From an uncultured bacterium (GTDB lineage Bacteria; Cyanobacteriota; Vampirovibrionia; Gastranaerophilales; Gastranaerophilaceae), in the NCBI GenBank assembly GCA_948684385.1, contig CAPQCU010000002.1, positions 124,001-188,000 of the forward strand: 64,000 nucleotides of DNA, given 5' to 3'. The number at the start of each line of letters is the position of its first letter. Position 1 is the stretch's first letter. Of the stretch, positions 39,471 through 48,120 are shown in pieces. The notes beneath the pieces are model-generated. The model had not been told where the DNA came from and ran no database searches. It was given only the letters and a program-made list of their open reading frames with translations. The position numbers were made by a program, and so were the translations under genes.

Positions 39471-40465
39471 TAATCTCTCCTTAACTTTTTATAAATTACT
39501 ATCTTTCCGTCTTCAATCTGAGCTTCCTCAGGAGTAAACTCATTTGTTTTCTGTACATAAGGCACATTCAAAGTATCGTTACGTCTTGCATACAGACCTG
39601 CTATTCTCAATTGTATTGCATTTAACTTCAACGCTCTGACTTTTGAAGTCACATTACCTAATGAGCCTGCGTGTGCGATACCGCCTAAAATACCCCAAAC
39701 CGTAATATCACCGCCGGCTACAATTTCGCTGCCCGGATGAGCATCACCGATTATTAAAATATTACCTTCGTAGCTTACAGTTTGACCTGAGCGCAAAGTC
39801 TGGTTAATATACAAAGTCGGAAGAGTTTCAGTATTTGTATCGTTTTCTTCTGCGCCTTCAGGAAGAACATCTCCGGTATCAAGCAGAATATATTTACTAG
39901 CTTCTTCCGCTTTTATTAAGCCTTCGTTTTCTGCAAGAGCTTCAAAATTCGTCTCAAAATGCTCGGCAGGAATTATTTCAGAAAGCTCCTGCATTGATTG
40001 CTCGTCATAAATATCTTCGATTCCTTCAGCAGTTTCAATCGGGTTGGTATTAGCGTTCAAATCTGCGTGAACTTCTACTGTCTTTTCTTCTTCTTCAACA
40101 ACTTCACATTCTGTTTTAACTACAACCTCTTCGTCTTTAACTTCTTCTGTTGCAGTACAAACAATTGAAGGTTCAAGATTATCAGAAATTTCTGAAACAA
40201 TAATACCAAGGCTCACAGCAGAAGCTTCTGTTTGTTCTGAGTCAGTATCAATAAACGCAAGATTTGCATCCATCGATTCAATCAATGCCTTAATACTTAA
40301 AAGCTGGGACTGTTTTAAATCAAGAGCGCCCAGTTTCAAGCAGACATTTTTTCTTTTAACTTCCGGATGCTCCATAATAGAACTAAGCTCAAAAACAAGC
40401 TGTGTAGTATTTTTAGCATCGCTTAAATCAATAATAAACCCGTTCTCTACAAAACCTTTTTCCAT
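39470..40465 (-). CDS. minC: Septum site-determining protein MinC
   Basis: 331 residues, longer than E. coli MinC (231). An N-terminal domain (residues about 1-100, GFIIDLSDAKNTTQLVFELSSIM) is followed by a long acidic linker (about 100-215). The C-terminal MinC beta-helix is clear: LYINQTLRSGQTVSYEGNILIIGDAHPGSEIVAGGDITVWGILGGIAHAG, then LRIAGLYARR. It inhibits FtsZ assembly away from midcell with MinD. First gene of the operon; no promoter is obvious in the 90-base gap upstream. Confidence 0.95.
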   Translation of the reverse strand: MEKGFVENGFIIDLSDAKNTTQLVFELSSIMEHPEVKRKNVCLKLGALDLKQSQLLSIKALIESMDANLAFIDTDSEQTEASAVSLGIIVSEISDNLEPSIVCTATEEVKDEEVVVKTECEVVEEEEKTVEVHADLNANTNPIETAEGIEDIYDEQSMQELSEIIPAEHFETNFEALAENEGLIKAEEASKYILLDTGDVLPEGAEENDTNTETLPTLYINQTLRSGQTVSYEGNILIIGDAHPGSEIVAGGDITVWGILGGIAHAGSLGNVTSKVRALKLNAIQLRIAGLYARRNDTLNVPYVQKTNEFTPEEAQIEDGKIVIYKKLRRD

Positions 40466-40555
40466 TTATAATACCCAAATAATCTACCACTGATTAAAAG
40501 AATATCTTAAATGTTTTTTCAATTCAATAAAGTGTGACGCATTGTAAAGCCAAAT

Positions 40556-41452
40556 TTATTTTTTACAGTTATCATCTTCTATTGCTTTACCCAGAAACAC
40601 CCGCATTCCGCCAAAACGCTTGCTAAGAGTATTTTTAAATCCTTTTACGATATCATTCACATTTAAGACAACATTATTGACATTCTTAAGAACACAATTT
40701 GTCAATCTTATAGTTTCACGATTTGCATTTCCGGTCAAATCATTAATATTTAAACTTGCAGTCTGGAAGTTTCTTGTTGCAGCTTCAAAGTTTCTGGTCA
40801 TCAGCTCAATATTTGCAAAGCTGTTATCAAGTCTGTTGTCACGTCTTACGGAATTATTAAGTTCCGTAGAAACATCTGCAAGATTTCTGCTTGTAATAAC
40901 CAGATTTTCTCCTGTTTCTTTTAAAGAAGGTCTTAAATCTTTGAGAATATCATCAGCAGTTTTAAACAAATCCGTTAAAGCGTTCAAAGTTTCTCCTGCA
41001 GACTCAACAGTACCGCTTAGATTATCTTTCAAATCATCAAGCCCGCCATTATCTGCCTGTGTATCTATATAGCTTGAGATATTAAAACTGGTTGAACCTT
41101 TGATTACAGAATGATTTTTTAAATAAGTAATAGAAGGAGCGGTAGGATACTCAAGCTCTACATAATCCTTTTTATCTTTACGTTTCACCTTCGCAGTAGT
41201 ATTATCAGGAAGTTTCAAATTCTTCGCATTCAAAACCATATCCACACTGGTATTTGTAAAATCATTTGTAGGATGAACTCTTACAGTACGACCAATTCTA
41301 AAACCTTTGTAATACACGTTTAACTTATGCGGCATCGGCTCTAACTTATCAAACACAGCAACTATATGGATATTATGAAATCCGTGGACTAAATACAAAA
41401 ATCCCGCAACACCCATCACTGCCCCAATTAATAATACTAAAAATTTATTCAT
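40556..41452 (-). CDS. MCE/MlaD-family lipid-transport protein
   Basis: 298 residues from ATG 41452; the longer frame to 41527 runs over the pgi terminator. N-terminal membrane anchor (MNKFLVLLIGAVMGVAGFLYLVHGF), then the MCE domain (IVAVFDKLEPMPHKLNVYYKGFRIGRTVRVHPTNDF and following). The helical C-terminal half is built of heptads (NFEAATRNFQTASLNINDLTGNANRET). Such proteins are the periplasmic part of ABC lipid transporters (Mla/TGD); no MlaE or MlaF lies in the window. A 12-bp AT palindrome lies right before the start in place of a Shine-Dalgarno. Confidence 0.87.
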   Translation of the reverse strand: MNKFLVLLIGAVMGVAGFLYLVHGFHNIHIVAVFDKLEPMPHKLNVYYKGFRIGRTVRVHPTNDFTNTSVDMVLNAKNLKLPDNTTAKVKRKDKKDYVELEYPTAPSITYLKNHSVIKGSTSFNISSYIDTQADNGGLDDLKDNLSGTVESAGETLNALTDLFKTADDILKDLRPSLKETGENLVITSRNLADVSTELNNSVRRDNRLDNSFANIELMTRNFEAATRNFQTASLNINDLTGNANRETIRLTNCVLKNVNNVVLNVNDIVKGFKNTLSKRFGGMRVFLGKAIEDDNCKK

Positions 41453-41454
41453 AT

Positions 41455-41479
41455 AATAATTATTTTCAAAATAATTATT
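41455..41479. other. AT-rich palindrome at the start of the MCE gene
   Basis: Perfect 12-bp arms AATAATTATTTT / AAAATAATTATT around a single C, 2 nt upstream of the ATG, where the ribosome binding site should be. Confidence 0.6.
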
Positions 41480-41503
41480 TATAAAATCGCCCATTCCGGC
41501 AAT

Positions 41504-41540
41504 AAGAAGGGCGGGTTTGCTTCGCAAACCCGCCCTTCTT
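41504..41540 (-). terminator. Strong hairpin terminator after pgi
   Basis: Perfect 17-bp arms (AAGAAGGGCGGGTTTGC and its complement) with a TTC loop, 12 bases after the pgi stop. T-rich on both sides. Confidence 0.85.
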
Positions 41541-41551
41541 TAAAAATAAAA

Positions 41552-42850
41552 CTAAGAAATTCTTCCAGGAACGACAACTCCGCCTTTTAAATTCTTTTTG
41601 TAGAATTCTACGTGCGGCTGCAATACGCTGTCAAGAACTTCAGGAAGCGCTTTATTCTGCATAACTGCTTCAACAATTTCCTGATAGCAAGTTGCAAATG
41701 CTCTAAGCTGGGTTACAGCACCTGCTGCTTCTGGAGTTAAGCCCAATTTTGAAGTTTCTACATATTCTTTGAAGAATGCGCCTGAAACTTCATAAGACTT
41801 AGTCAAAGCTCCAATATAAGCTTCTGCGTTTTCTGAGCAAATTCCTTTATCTACAGGAACAGTAAGCGCAAAAACAAGTTTGTTTGCAGGATTAAAATGT
41901 GCTTCTGCAGAATGGTGCATTGCATCCGGAACTTTTGCAACCTGTTTTAATGTATCTTTTACAGATTCGTTCTGCATTTGAGCGTGCCAGTAAACTGTGT
42001 TTTCAAACATTGAGCCCATATATTGATGAACAGAAGCTTCTATTCCGTTAAGCTTTGCATCTGCCCAGAAAATACCTTCTTTCAAAGCATCATTTAACTC
42101 TAAATCAGAAGAAAGTGAAAGAGATGAAATTTCCTGCGCTGACATTAACATTGATTTCATATCTTCTTTGCTCATGCCGGCAAAAGCAAGTGTAAATAAA
42201 GCGTGGTCGTCAAAAGCAGAAAATCTTCCGCCAACATCATCGTGAATAAATAAATCGCCAAGCCAGCCGTTTTCGTTAGAAGTTCTTCTAAGTTCGCTCT
42301 TTTCAGCATTACCGTCTGTTACAGCAATAAAATGTTTTGCAGCAGATTTTTTTGCTTCTTCTAAAGATTGTCCCTTTGAAACATAAGCGTCTTCAAGCAT
42401 TTTTTGAACTCTTAAAAATCCGTCTTTTGTTTCAAAAGTTGAGCCTGATTTTGAAGCAATCAGATAATTAGAAGATAAAACATCTCCGCCTAATTTTTCC
42501 AAAAATCTTGCAAAGCTGATTGAATCAACATCTGAATAGAAATAAATAACATCAGAGTTGATGTTCAAGCCATTAATACTTAACATGTGTTCAACAGTGT
42601 GTTTTGAACCGCCAATACCCATAACGCTAAGTTTATTAACGCCTGTTTGAGATTTCAAGCTTGAAGCTAAAGAATAGATATCATCCAATCTTTTAGCCTG
42701 TTCCTGCGGTAAGTTTACCCAGTTTAAGAATTTTCCCGGCTGATTAGCACGTGAAGAAAATTCACTTACAAATTCTGATACTTTTGAAGCGTATTTTGAA
42801 AAATCTACGCCTGAAAAAGTTGTTTTTAATGATGAATTTTTAGTTAACAT
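41552..42850 (-). CDS. pgi: Glucose-6-phosphate isomerase
   Basis: 432 residues, the short bacterial form. Family features: LSVMGIGGSKHTVEHML (phosphate-binding GIGGS), YLIASKSGSTFET, NGWLGDLFIHDDVGGRFSAFDDHALFTLAFAG (the GGRFS motif), and the HSAEAHFNP region. It interconverts glucose-6-phosphate and fructose-6-phosphate in glycolysis. It stands alone with a strong terminator after it; a GGAG Shine-Dalgarno (AAAAAAGGAGAG) precedes the ATG. DedA is divergent upstream. Confidence 0.96.
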   Translation of the reverse strand: MLTKNSSLKTTFSGVDFSKYASKVSEFVSEFSSRANQPGKFLNWVNLPQEQAKRLDDIYSLASSLKSQTGVNKLSVMGIGGSKHTVEHMLSINGLNINSDVIYFYSDVDSISFARFLEKLGGDVLSSNYLIASKSGSTFETKDGFLRVQKMLEDAYVSKGQSLEEAKKSAAKHFIAVTDGNAEKSELRRTSNENGWLGDLFIHDDVGGRFSAFDDHALFTLAFAGMSKEDMKSMLMSAQEISSLSLSSDLELNDALKEGIFWADAKLNGIEASVHQYMGSMFENTVYWHAQMQNESVKDTLKQVAKVPDAMHHSAEAHFNPANKLVFALTVPVDKGICSENAEAYIGALTKSYEVSGAFFKEYVETSKLGLTPEAAGAVTQLRAFATCYQEIVEAVMQNKALPEVLDSVLQPHVEFYKKNLKGGVVVPGRIS

Positions 42851-42927
42851 ATTTAACTCTCCTTTTTTTATATAATAGCATAAGCATGTTTTTGTAGTAT
42901 TATAAAGAAAAAGTTTGGGAGAGATTT

Positions 42928-43554
42928 ATGGAATTTATTAATGCGCTACTTGCGTTCCTTGTTCAATTTATAGAGCACGTTATCACAATTATGGGACCGT
43001 GGGGAATAAGCTTGCTTATGGCAATCGAATCCTGTAACATTCCTCTCCCGAGTGAAGCAATTCTGCCATTTGCAGGCTATATCGTAAGCAAAGGAGAAAT
43101 GAACTTCCACATTGCGGCTCTTGCCGGCGCTTTCGGCTGCGTTCTCGGCTCAATTCCTTCTTACTATCTCGGCTACTTTGGCGGACGTAAATTTATCGAA
43201 AAATACGGAAAGTACTTTTTAATCTCTCACAAAGACCTTGATGATGCTGACAGGTGGGTCGAAAAATACGGAGACTGGGCTTTCTTTATCTGCAGAATGC
43301 TGCCTGTTGTCAGAACATTTATTTCGCTCCCTGCAGGAATTTTGAGAGCAAAAAAACGCATTTTCTTTACCCTGACATTTTTAGGTTCTCTTGTCTGGAG
43401 CTATCTGCTTGTATACGTTGGTGTAAAATTCGGGCAGAACATGGAAGCATTCAAACACATCTGGCACAAATTCGACATCTTAATCATTGCAGTGGTTGGA
43501 ATTCTCGGAATATTGTACTTATACAAACACTTCAAACATTTAAAAGAAAGTTAG
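42928..43554 (+). CDS. DedA-family membrane protein
   Basis: 208 residues, typical length. MAIESCNIPLPSEAILPFAGYIVSKGEMNFHIAALAGAFGCVLGSIPSYYLGYFGGRKFIEKYGKYF and the later FICRMLPVVRTFISLPAGILRAKKRIFF are the conserved DedA/SNARE-associated features, including the R-x3-P-x3-R motif. DedA proteins are lipid (undecaprenyl phosphate or phospholipid) flippase-like proteins. GGGAGAG precedes the ATG. The next gene follows after 32 nt. Confidence 0.95.
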   Translation: MEFINALLAFLVQFIEHVITIMGPWGISLLMAIESCNIPLPSEAILPFAGYIVSKGEMNFHIAALAGAFGCVLGSIPSYYLGYFGGRKFIEKYGKYFLISHKDLDDADRWVEKYGDWAFFICRMLPVVRTFISLPAGILRAKKRIFFTLTFLGSLVWSYLLVYVGVKFGQNMEAFKHIWHKFDILIIAVVGILGILYLYKHFKHLKES

Positions 43555-43586
43555 CAAAAAATATTTTCACGTGTTTTGTAACAGGT

Positions 43587-44339
43587 ATGAGAATTATGCC
43601 CGTTACAACTTTATATAATAAGAGACCTTCTTTCCGTTCTATGTCCTGCGATTATAAACTAAATGGTCAGGAAATGGGACTATATACATGGATGTTCAGG
43701 GATGACGTAAACTGGAGAAAGCTTGCTCTTTTAGAGTCAGTAAATTTTTCAAACAAAGATAAAGTTAACATAATACAATTTGCTCCTTCTGACGGTTCAG
43801 AAGGATATACCCAGATACTATCACTTTTATTACACAGCCCGGAAGATGCAGAAAAATTTTTACCGATACAAGCTTATGACATTAATCCAGATATAGTTAA
43901 TAGCGCAAATAAAGGCTATTTAAATTTAAATATCGGAGATATCGAAAGATTAGCAAAAAACGGCGTTAATGTTGAGAAATGTTTTCCCGGTTCTCTGCAA
44001 TACTATATTGAAAATAAAAACAGTGAAAAGCTAATATTCAAAACATTCAAAGTTGCAGAAGAGTTAACTAAAAAGATTAAGTTTAATCAAGGTGATATGT
44101 TTAAAATTCTTCCTCAAATCAAAGATGATTCAAATACTGTTATTTTTGCCAGAAACTCAATCGGTTATTATGATGAAAAAACAAGAGAAGCTTTTATAAG
44201 TAAAGCTTCAAAAGTTCTAAAAGCCGGCAGTTTATTTATTATTGGGCTTTTAGAAGAAGAGTGGGGACTTGAATATGTTATGCGAAGATATGGTTTTAAA
44301 AAAGTAATCAGAAATGTTTTTAGAAAAGGCGCCCTATAG
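43587..44339 (+). CDS. CheR-type SAM-dependent methyltransferase-like protein
   Basis: 250 residues. Start taken at ATG 43587 (AGG 2 nt upstream); ATG 43596 is equally possible, and the longer frame only overlaps dedA. NIIQFAPSDGSEGYTQILSLLL resembles the CheR SAM-binding loop, AYDINPDIVNSANKGYLNL gives the acidic D-x-N site, and NTVIFARNSIGYYDEKTREAFISKASKVLKAGSLFIIG matches the late CheR strands (xxRNxxxYF). No CheR N-terminal domain, and no chemotaxis genes nearby, so the substrate is unknown. The stop lies inside a terminator. Confidence 0.7.
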   Translation: MRIMPVTTLYNKRPSFRSMSCDYKLNGQEMGLYTWMFRDDVNWRKLALLESVNFSNKDKVNIIQFAPSDGSEGYTQILSLLLHSPEDAEKFLPIQAYDINPDIVNSANKGYLNLNIGDIERLAKNGVNVEKCFPGSLQYYIENKNSEKLIFKTFKVAEELTKKIKFNQGDMFKILPQIKDDSNTVIFARNSIGYYDEKTREAFISKASKVLKAGSLFIIGLLEEEWGLEYVMRRYGFKKVIRNVFRKGAL

Positions 44340-44347
44340 GCGCCTTT
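44325..44347. terminator. Bidirectional terminator between convergent genes
   Basis: AAAGGCGCC-CTATA-GGCGCCTTT; the TAG stop of the + strand gene is in the loop. Confidence 0.85.
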
Positions 44348-44355
44348 ACAATTTA

Positions 44356-45675
44356 TTATATGAGCTCTTCTTTTTCTTCTTTTCTTTCTTCGTGAAGCTG
44401 AATCATATCTTCAAGTTCATCCGGCATTACGGTATTATCTGCAACCCCTTCTTTTTGCAAACCTTTTTCCAGGATTTTAACTTCTTTTTCTTCAAACTTA
44501 TCACCTGTTTCAACAATATCTCTGTCATGATAAATCTGAACAAGTCTTATTGAATTTTCTGTAGGAGAGCTTATTTCATTTGCTCTTTCCTGAATCTTAT
44601 AGCTTGGCCAATCTTCAGGCAGCTCAGCAATAGTAGTATATCCCATTTCTGTATCCAATCGTTTGTCTACTTCATTTACAAGCACTTTACGCACGTAATC
44701 TTTCTGGCTCTGGAATCTGCAAGGAATAACAACTTTTGAGCCAACAACTTCTTCAGGGTCACGACCTTCGTATTTCTTAAAGAGCTCTGCTGCAATCTGC
44801 AAATGACCGAGTTCTATATCAAGGCAAACTTCCCAGAGAGCTTTAACCTTGTCATCAACTTCGTCTTCAACGCAAGTATAGTAGTTACAAACTTCTGTAA
44901 ATTCATGAAGCAGGAATTTTTCCCACAAGCTTTCAGAAGGGTCAATCAAAGACTCATACATAGTAACGTGTTCCTCTTCGACATCTTTGATTTCTGCATA
45001 AGTTTCTCTTAAAACATGATCTGCATACATAAATCCGTGTTCAGCATAATAATTATGAGTCTGCTGCTCACCTGCAACAAGAGTTAAAATATTAACTTTT
45101 GTTTGAGGATCAGCAGTTGATTTATCATAATGGTTTCTAAGTCTCATAGCGTTACAGTTATGGTGGTGCTGGGTAGGACGTCCGACAACAATATCAGTCT
45201 GTCCCTGTACAATTTCATTTGGTTTAACACCTTCAACCATATACGCAAACTGGCTATATCTGTACAAATGGTCAAAATCTTCTAAAAGTCCGAAATTAAA
45301 AGTTTCTTTAACATATTCGTCCGGTTCATTCTGAGCCATCCAGGCAGTTAAATCAACAGCAACCTGTTCATAGCCAAGAGTAGTTTCAAGAACAGACTGG
45401 TCAGCAGGTGCCATCCAGTTCATAGTTGTTTGCTGGGAATCTTCAATTCTGCTGATTTTTGCAATTACTGCTTTATCTGTATCATCAATTAAATACCTGT
45501 TAAGCTGGTGTTTAAATCCCCACGCTTCAACTTCTATACCGTTCATCAAAATTTGTCTGGTTCTTGTGTAACAATCTACAGTTGATTTATTATAAGGCTT
45601 TCCTACAATCTGGTGCCAATTTCTTAATTGTTTCTCAATAGGAAGCCCTTTTTCTTTTAATGGATTAAAACTCAT
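44356..45675 (-). CDS. Ferritin-like-superfamily (diiron-type) protein of unknown role
   Basis: 439 residues, almost all helical. Repeated ExxH-type pairs are spaced as in a four-helix carboxylate bundle: LEDFDHLYRYSQFAY, LTLVAGEQQTHNYYAEHGF, IKDVEEEHVTMYESLID, FLLHEFTEVCNYYTC and CLDIELGHLQIAAELFKKYEG. Metal binding is therefore likely. The C-terminal 100 residues are charged and end in a Glu/Lys-rich helix. AAAGGCGG precedes the ATG. The exact family is not recognised; storage, oxidase or peroxide roles are all possible. Confidence 0.7.
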   Translation of the reverse strand: MSFNPLKEKGLPIEKQLRNWHQIVGKPYNKSTVDCYTRTRQILMNGIEVEAWGFKHQLNRYLIDDTDKAVIAKISRIEDSQQTTMNWMAPADQSVLETTLGYEQVAVDLTAWMAQNEPDEYVKETFNFGLLEDFDHLYRYSQFAYMVEGVKPNEIVQGQTDIVVGRPTQHHHNCNAMRLRNHYDKSTADPQTKVNILTLVAGEQQTHNYYAEHGFMYADHVLRETYAEIKDVEEEHVTMYESLIDPSESLWEKFLLHEFTEVCNYYTCVEDEVDDKVKALWEVCLDIELGHLQIAAELFKKYEGRDPEEVVGSKVVIPCRFQSQKDYVRKVLVNEVDKRLDTEMGYTTIAELPEDWPSYKIQERANEISSPTENSIRLVQIYHDRDIVETGDKFEEKEVKILEKGLQKEGVADNTVMPDELEDMIQLHEERKEEKEELI

Positions 45676-45775
45676 TATATCCGCCTTTCTGCAGATTAGC
45701 TCTGCAAAGAAAGATTAAAAAAAATTGATATAATATTAATCCCGCAGGCAGGTATTAATAAAGCGGACAAAATTA

Positions 45776-45784
45776 TGGTATAAT
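45776..45784 (+). promoter_or_regulatory. Extended -10 (TGGTATAAT)
   Basis: Good extended -10 about 25 nt before the TTG start at 45810; the ribosome site GGGAG lies in between (45797-45801). Confidence 0.55.
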
Positions 45785-45809
45785 AATATAGTTACCGGGA
45801 GTATATAAA

Positions 45810-46367
45810 TTGTCCAAACAAATAAATCCTAATGCTATTTTAGAAGATAAGAGATTTAAAATTGATTTAGATTTTTACCAGAAATTAACACAAACAAACG
45901 TCATTGTAGATTATGAAATAAGAAATATAAAACTCAAAGATATCAAAAGGTCCTGGAAAAACAAAATATTAAATTTAGAAGAAACTCACCCGTATTTATA
46001 TCTTAAAGGTCAAATTGAACAATACGAGCAGTATTGTGTTGAAAATGCAAAACTTAGCAATTTTGAAATGAATAGAGAAAAATTTGACAACTTAATACAA
46101 GATATTAAGAACAATTCACATAACAAACTTTATATGCCAATTGTTAACTCCAAAAACAATATAATTCTGGATGGTCAGCATAGATGCTGTATTCTGTATC
46201 ATTTGTACGGAGGAAATTATACTCTTCAATGTTTATTTATAACAATATCTCCTAAAAAGTATCACTATACTTTATTGCAGCGAATTTTCTCCGTCAGAAA
46301 CTCTTACGGAGGTCAGCATAAACTCGTTACAATACTCGGAATAAAATTAAAATTCCGGCGTAAATAA
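45810..46367 (+). CDS. ParB-like (DGQHR) domain protein
   Basis: 185 residues with a TTG start supported by GGGAG 8 nt upstream; there is no ATG nearby in frame. The key motif NNIILDGQHRCCILYHLYGGNYTLQCLFI matches the ParB/sulfiredoxin-like fold (DGxHR), preceded by MPIVNSK. Stand-alone members occur in polysaccharide clusters and mobile elements, as kinase- or nuclease-like domains. The C-terminus is basic (GIKLKFRRK). Base composition is more AT-rich than the neighbours. It overlaps the convergent HNH gene by 21 bases. Confidence 0.65.
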   Translation: MSKQINPNAILEDKRFKIDLDFYQKLTQTNVIVDYEIRNIKLKDIKRSWKNKILNLEETHPYLYLKGQIEQYEQYCVENAKLSNFEMNREKFDNLIQDIKNNSHNKLYMPIVNSKNNIILDGQHRCCILYHLYGGNYTLQCLFITISPKKYHYTLLQRIFSVRNSYGGQHKLVTILGIKLKFRRK

Positions 46368-47654
46368 AACTTTCGAATTAATATCTCTTATCTTTTCTAT
46401 TAAGATTTTTTTATCTGTATATTTTATATTTTCTTTGAGCAAAAAATGAGCTATAGCATGGCAATTTGGACATAACGTAATTAAATCATCATTACTTACC
46501 TTTTTTATTCCATCAGTTTTAGATAAAGGCATTAAATGATGAGCTTCTACAATTTTATTCCGAAACCTAAATCCGCATACAACACAGGAATAATTGTCTC
46601 TATTCTTTACTTCAACAACAACTTCTCTATTACGACTTGTAGCTAAAACCGTTCTTTCTACCTCTTCTCCTTCAAATCTTTCTTTTTGTTCAGACATATT
46701 TGACACGGTTTTTCCGGTCGGAATTAATTGTTTAGGATAACCGCATTGTTTTGCTATTAATTCAAATAAATCTTTAGATATTTCTGTCAAATATCTTCTT
46801 TGTTTAACTTTACAAAAATCATAATTCCAGGGAGTATTCTCATTATTTTGTGGCACTAAAATTGAATGTGTTTGCAAAAGAGATTTAATCTCTGCAAGAT
46901 TAATCGGAGTGATATTAGTAAATTCTTCTACTGATACACGACACCAAATCCTTCCATCTTCGTGTTTAAATGTTTCAGGAAATGAAACTGCAGTTAAAAT
47001 TCTAAATATGCCTCCTTGCTCATTTATGTATGATAAAAATTTATCTCCCTTATTTATTTTTTGTACAAGCTTATGTCCGCTATCTTTAGTATCACAGGGA
47101 GCTTGTACATAAATTTTGTTCTTTGGATACTCTCGTCTTTGATTTACCCAAAAATAATGAGCAACAGAATAAGTGCTATCATCTTGAAAACATGCATTAT
47201 TTTCATCATTAAGATAATCAATTAGCATTTGCCATTTATTATTTTTAAAACTTTCTGCAACTTTTTGACGTTCATCAGCAATAATTTCTTCGTCTGTTTT
47301 ATCTGAATTCACCAAACTTTTATATAATGCTAAAAAACCACTACCCGGGAGTAAATTATTTTCCTTGCCTCCAATTCCAACAGAAATCAAAGGTAAACCA
47401 AGCTTAGAGCAAATTGTTGACAAATTTCCTGCATAAATTCCTATATCGCTATCATCCGGAGAAGAAGGTTTATCAAATCTTTTATTGTACGATATATGAT
47501 ACTTATAATGCTCATCAATCATATCGGCAACTTGCGCGTAACTAAATGGTTTGACAGCTAATTCTTTATTTGATAATAATAAATTAGCTATCATTTTTGA
47601 TTGTTTTGAAAGCATTTTATCATTATCAACCTTAATATAATCTTTGATTTTCAT
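46347..47654 (-). CDS. HNH endonuclease with EVE/PUA-like domain, candidate modification-dependent restriction enzyme
   Basis: 435 residues. An N-terminal domain (about 1-130) includes IYAGNLSTICSKLGLPLISVGIGGKENNLLPGSGF. The middle (about 155-260) resembles EVE/PUA-like domains that read modified bases: HYFWVNQRREYPKNKIY ... KINKGDKFLSYINEQGGIFRILTAVSFPE. The C-terminal HNH (about 350-410) is complete: CVVCGFRF, IVEAHHLMPLS, NDDLITLCPNCHAIAH. EVE-HNH fusions are known as restriction systems against modified phage DNA. It sits next to tRNA-Arg, a common integration site, with no methylase nearby. Confidence 0.75.
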   Translation of the reverse strand: MKIKDYIKVDNDKMLSKQSKMIANLLLSNKELAVKPFSYAQVADMIDEHYKYHISYNKRFDKPSSPDDSDIGIYAGNLSTICSKLGLPLISVGIGGKENNLLPGSGFLALYKSLVNSDKTDEEIIADERQKVAESFKNNKWQMLIDYLNDENNACFQDDSTYSVAHYFWVNQRREYPKNKIYVQAPCDTKDSGHKLVQKINKGDKFLSYINEQGGIFRILTAVSFPETFKHEDGRIWCRVSVEEFTNITPINLAEIKSLLQTHSILVPQNNENTPWNYDFCKVKQRRYLTEISKDLFELIAKQCGYPKQLIPTGKTVSNMSEQKERFEGEEVERTVLATSRNREVVVEVKNRDNYSCVVCGFRFRNKIVEAHHLMPLSKTDGIKKVSNDDLITLCPNCHAIAHFLLKENIKYTDKKILIEKIRDINSKVLFTPEF

Positions 47655-47727
47655 CTAAACAACCTTCCTGCAGAATACAAAACAAAAAAAGGCTCAGAAC
47701 CCAGTCCTTGCCTTATTTTTAAAAATT

Positions 47728-47801
47728 TACGCCCGGCGCGATTCGAACGCGCGACCCTCTGCTTAGAAGGCAGATGCTCTATCCAGCTGAGCTACGGACG
47801 C
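47728..47801 (-). tRNA. tRNA-Arg (anticodon TCT)
   Basis: Acceptor GCGTCCG/CGGGCGT (terminal G-U pair), anticodon arm TCTGC-CTTCTAA-GCAGA, T arm GCGCGTTCGAATCGCGC. CCA is not encoded. Confidence 0.93.
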
Positions 47802-47814
47802 ATAATACCATTGC

Positions 47815-47960
47815 CGTAATCCAAGAATATCACATAAATCTTTTTTTGCAAGTAGTTTATTATCTAAAAATAAATCAGGCACTAGGGTAATAGATTTTAT
47901 ATCAAAATTTTTGTTTAATATATGTATTAAATCTTTTTCATACTTCCAGCTATTCTTAAT
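47815..47960 (-). pseudogene. Possible gene remnant beside tRNA-Arg
   Basis: On the minus strand a frame reads SWKYEKDLIHILNKNF and onward to DLFLDNKLLAKKDLCDILGL, with protein-like composition. It has no start codon, is cut at its 5' side by TAG and runs into the tRNA gene without its own stop. It looks like the 3' part of a lost gene; no family is recognised. The remainder of the gap 47802-48120 holds a + strand terminator and two repeat copies. Confidence 0.35.
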
Positions 47961-47963
47961 TCC

Positions 47964-47985
47964 AAGAGCCTAACGGCTCTTTTTC
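47964..47985 (+). terminator. Orphan + strand terminator
   Basis: AAGAGCC-TAAC-GGCTCTT followed by TTTCTTT. There is no + strand gene before it. Confidence 0.6.
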
Positions 47986-47988
47986 TTT

Positions 47989-48053
47989 GTGCTACGCACG
48001 TAGACATTCTTCCAAACCGGTATTAAGACTACAAGTCGGAATTATTTACCCCC
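47989..48053 (+). repeat. Intergenic repeat copy 10 (full form)
   Basis: GTGCTACGCACGTAGACATT, then CCGGTATTAAGACTACAAGTC, then AATTATTTACCCCC: joins the CTACG end, the ACTACAAGTC core and the inverted GGGGTAAAT motif in one element. Confidence 0.75.
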
Positions 48054-48119
48054 GCACGTAGACATTCTGCCAAACTTGTATTATAACTACAGGCTAGAAT
48101 TATTTACCCCTTTACCCCC
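48054..48119 (+). repeat. Intergenic repeat copy 11 (full form)
   Basis: GCACGTAGACATTCTGCC, then TTGTATTATAACTACAGGC, then AATTATTTACCCCTTTACCCCC. Tandem with copy 10; ends at the stop of the minus-strand gene at 48121. Confidence 0.75.
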
Positions 48120-48120
48120 A

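Noticed and set aside
43254..43586. Long N-terminus of the CheR-like protein
   Set aside because: Overlaps the dedA coding sequence out of frame; the methyltransferase-like part begins only after 43587.
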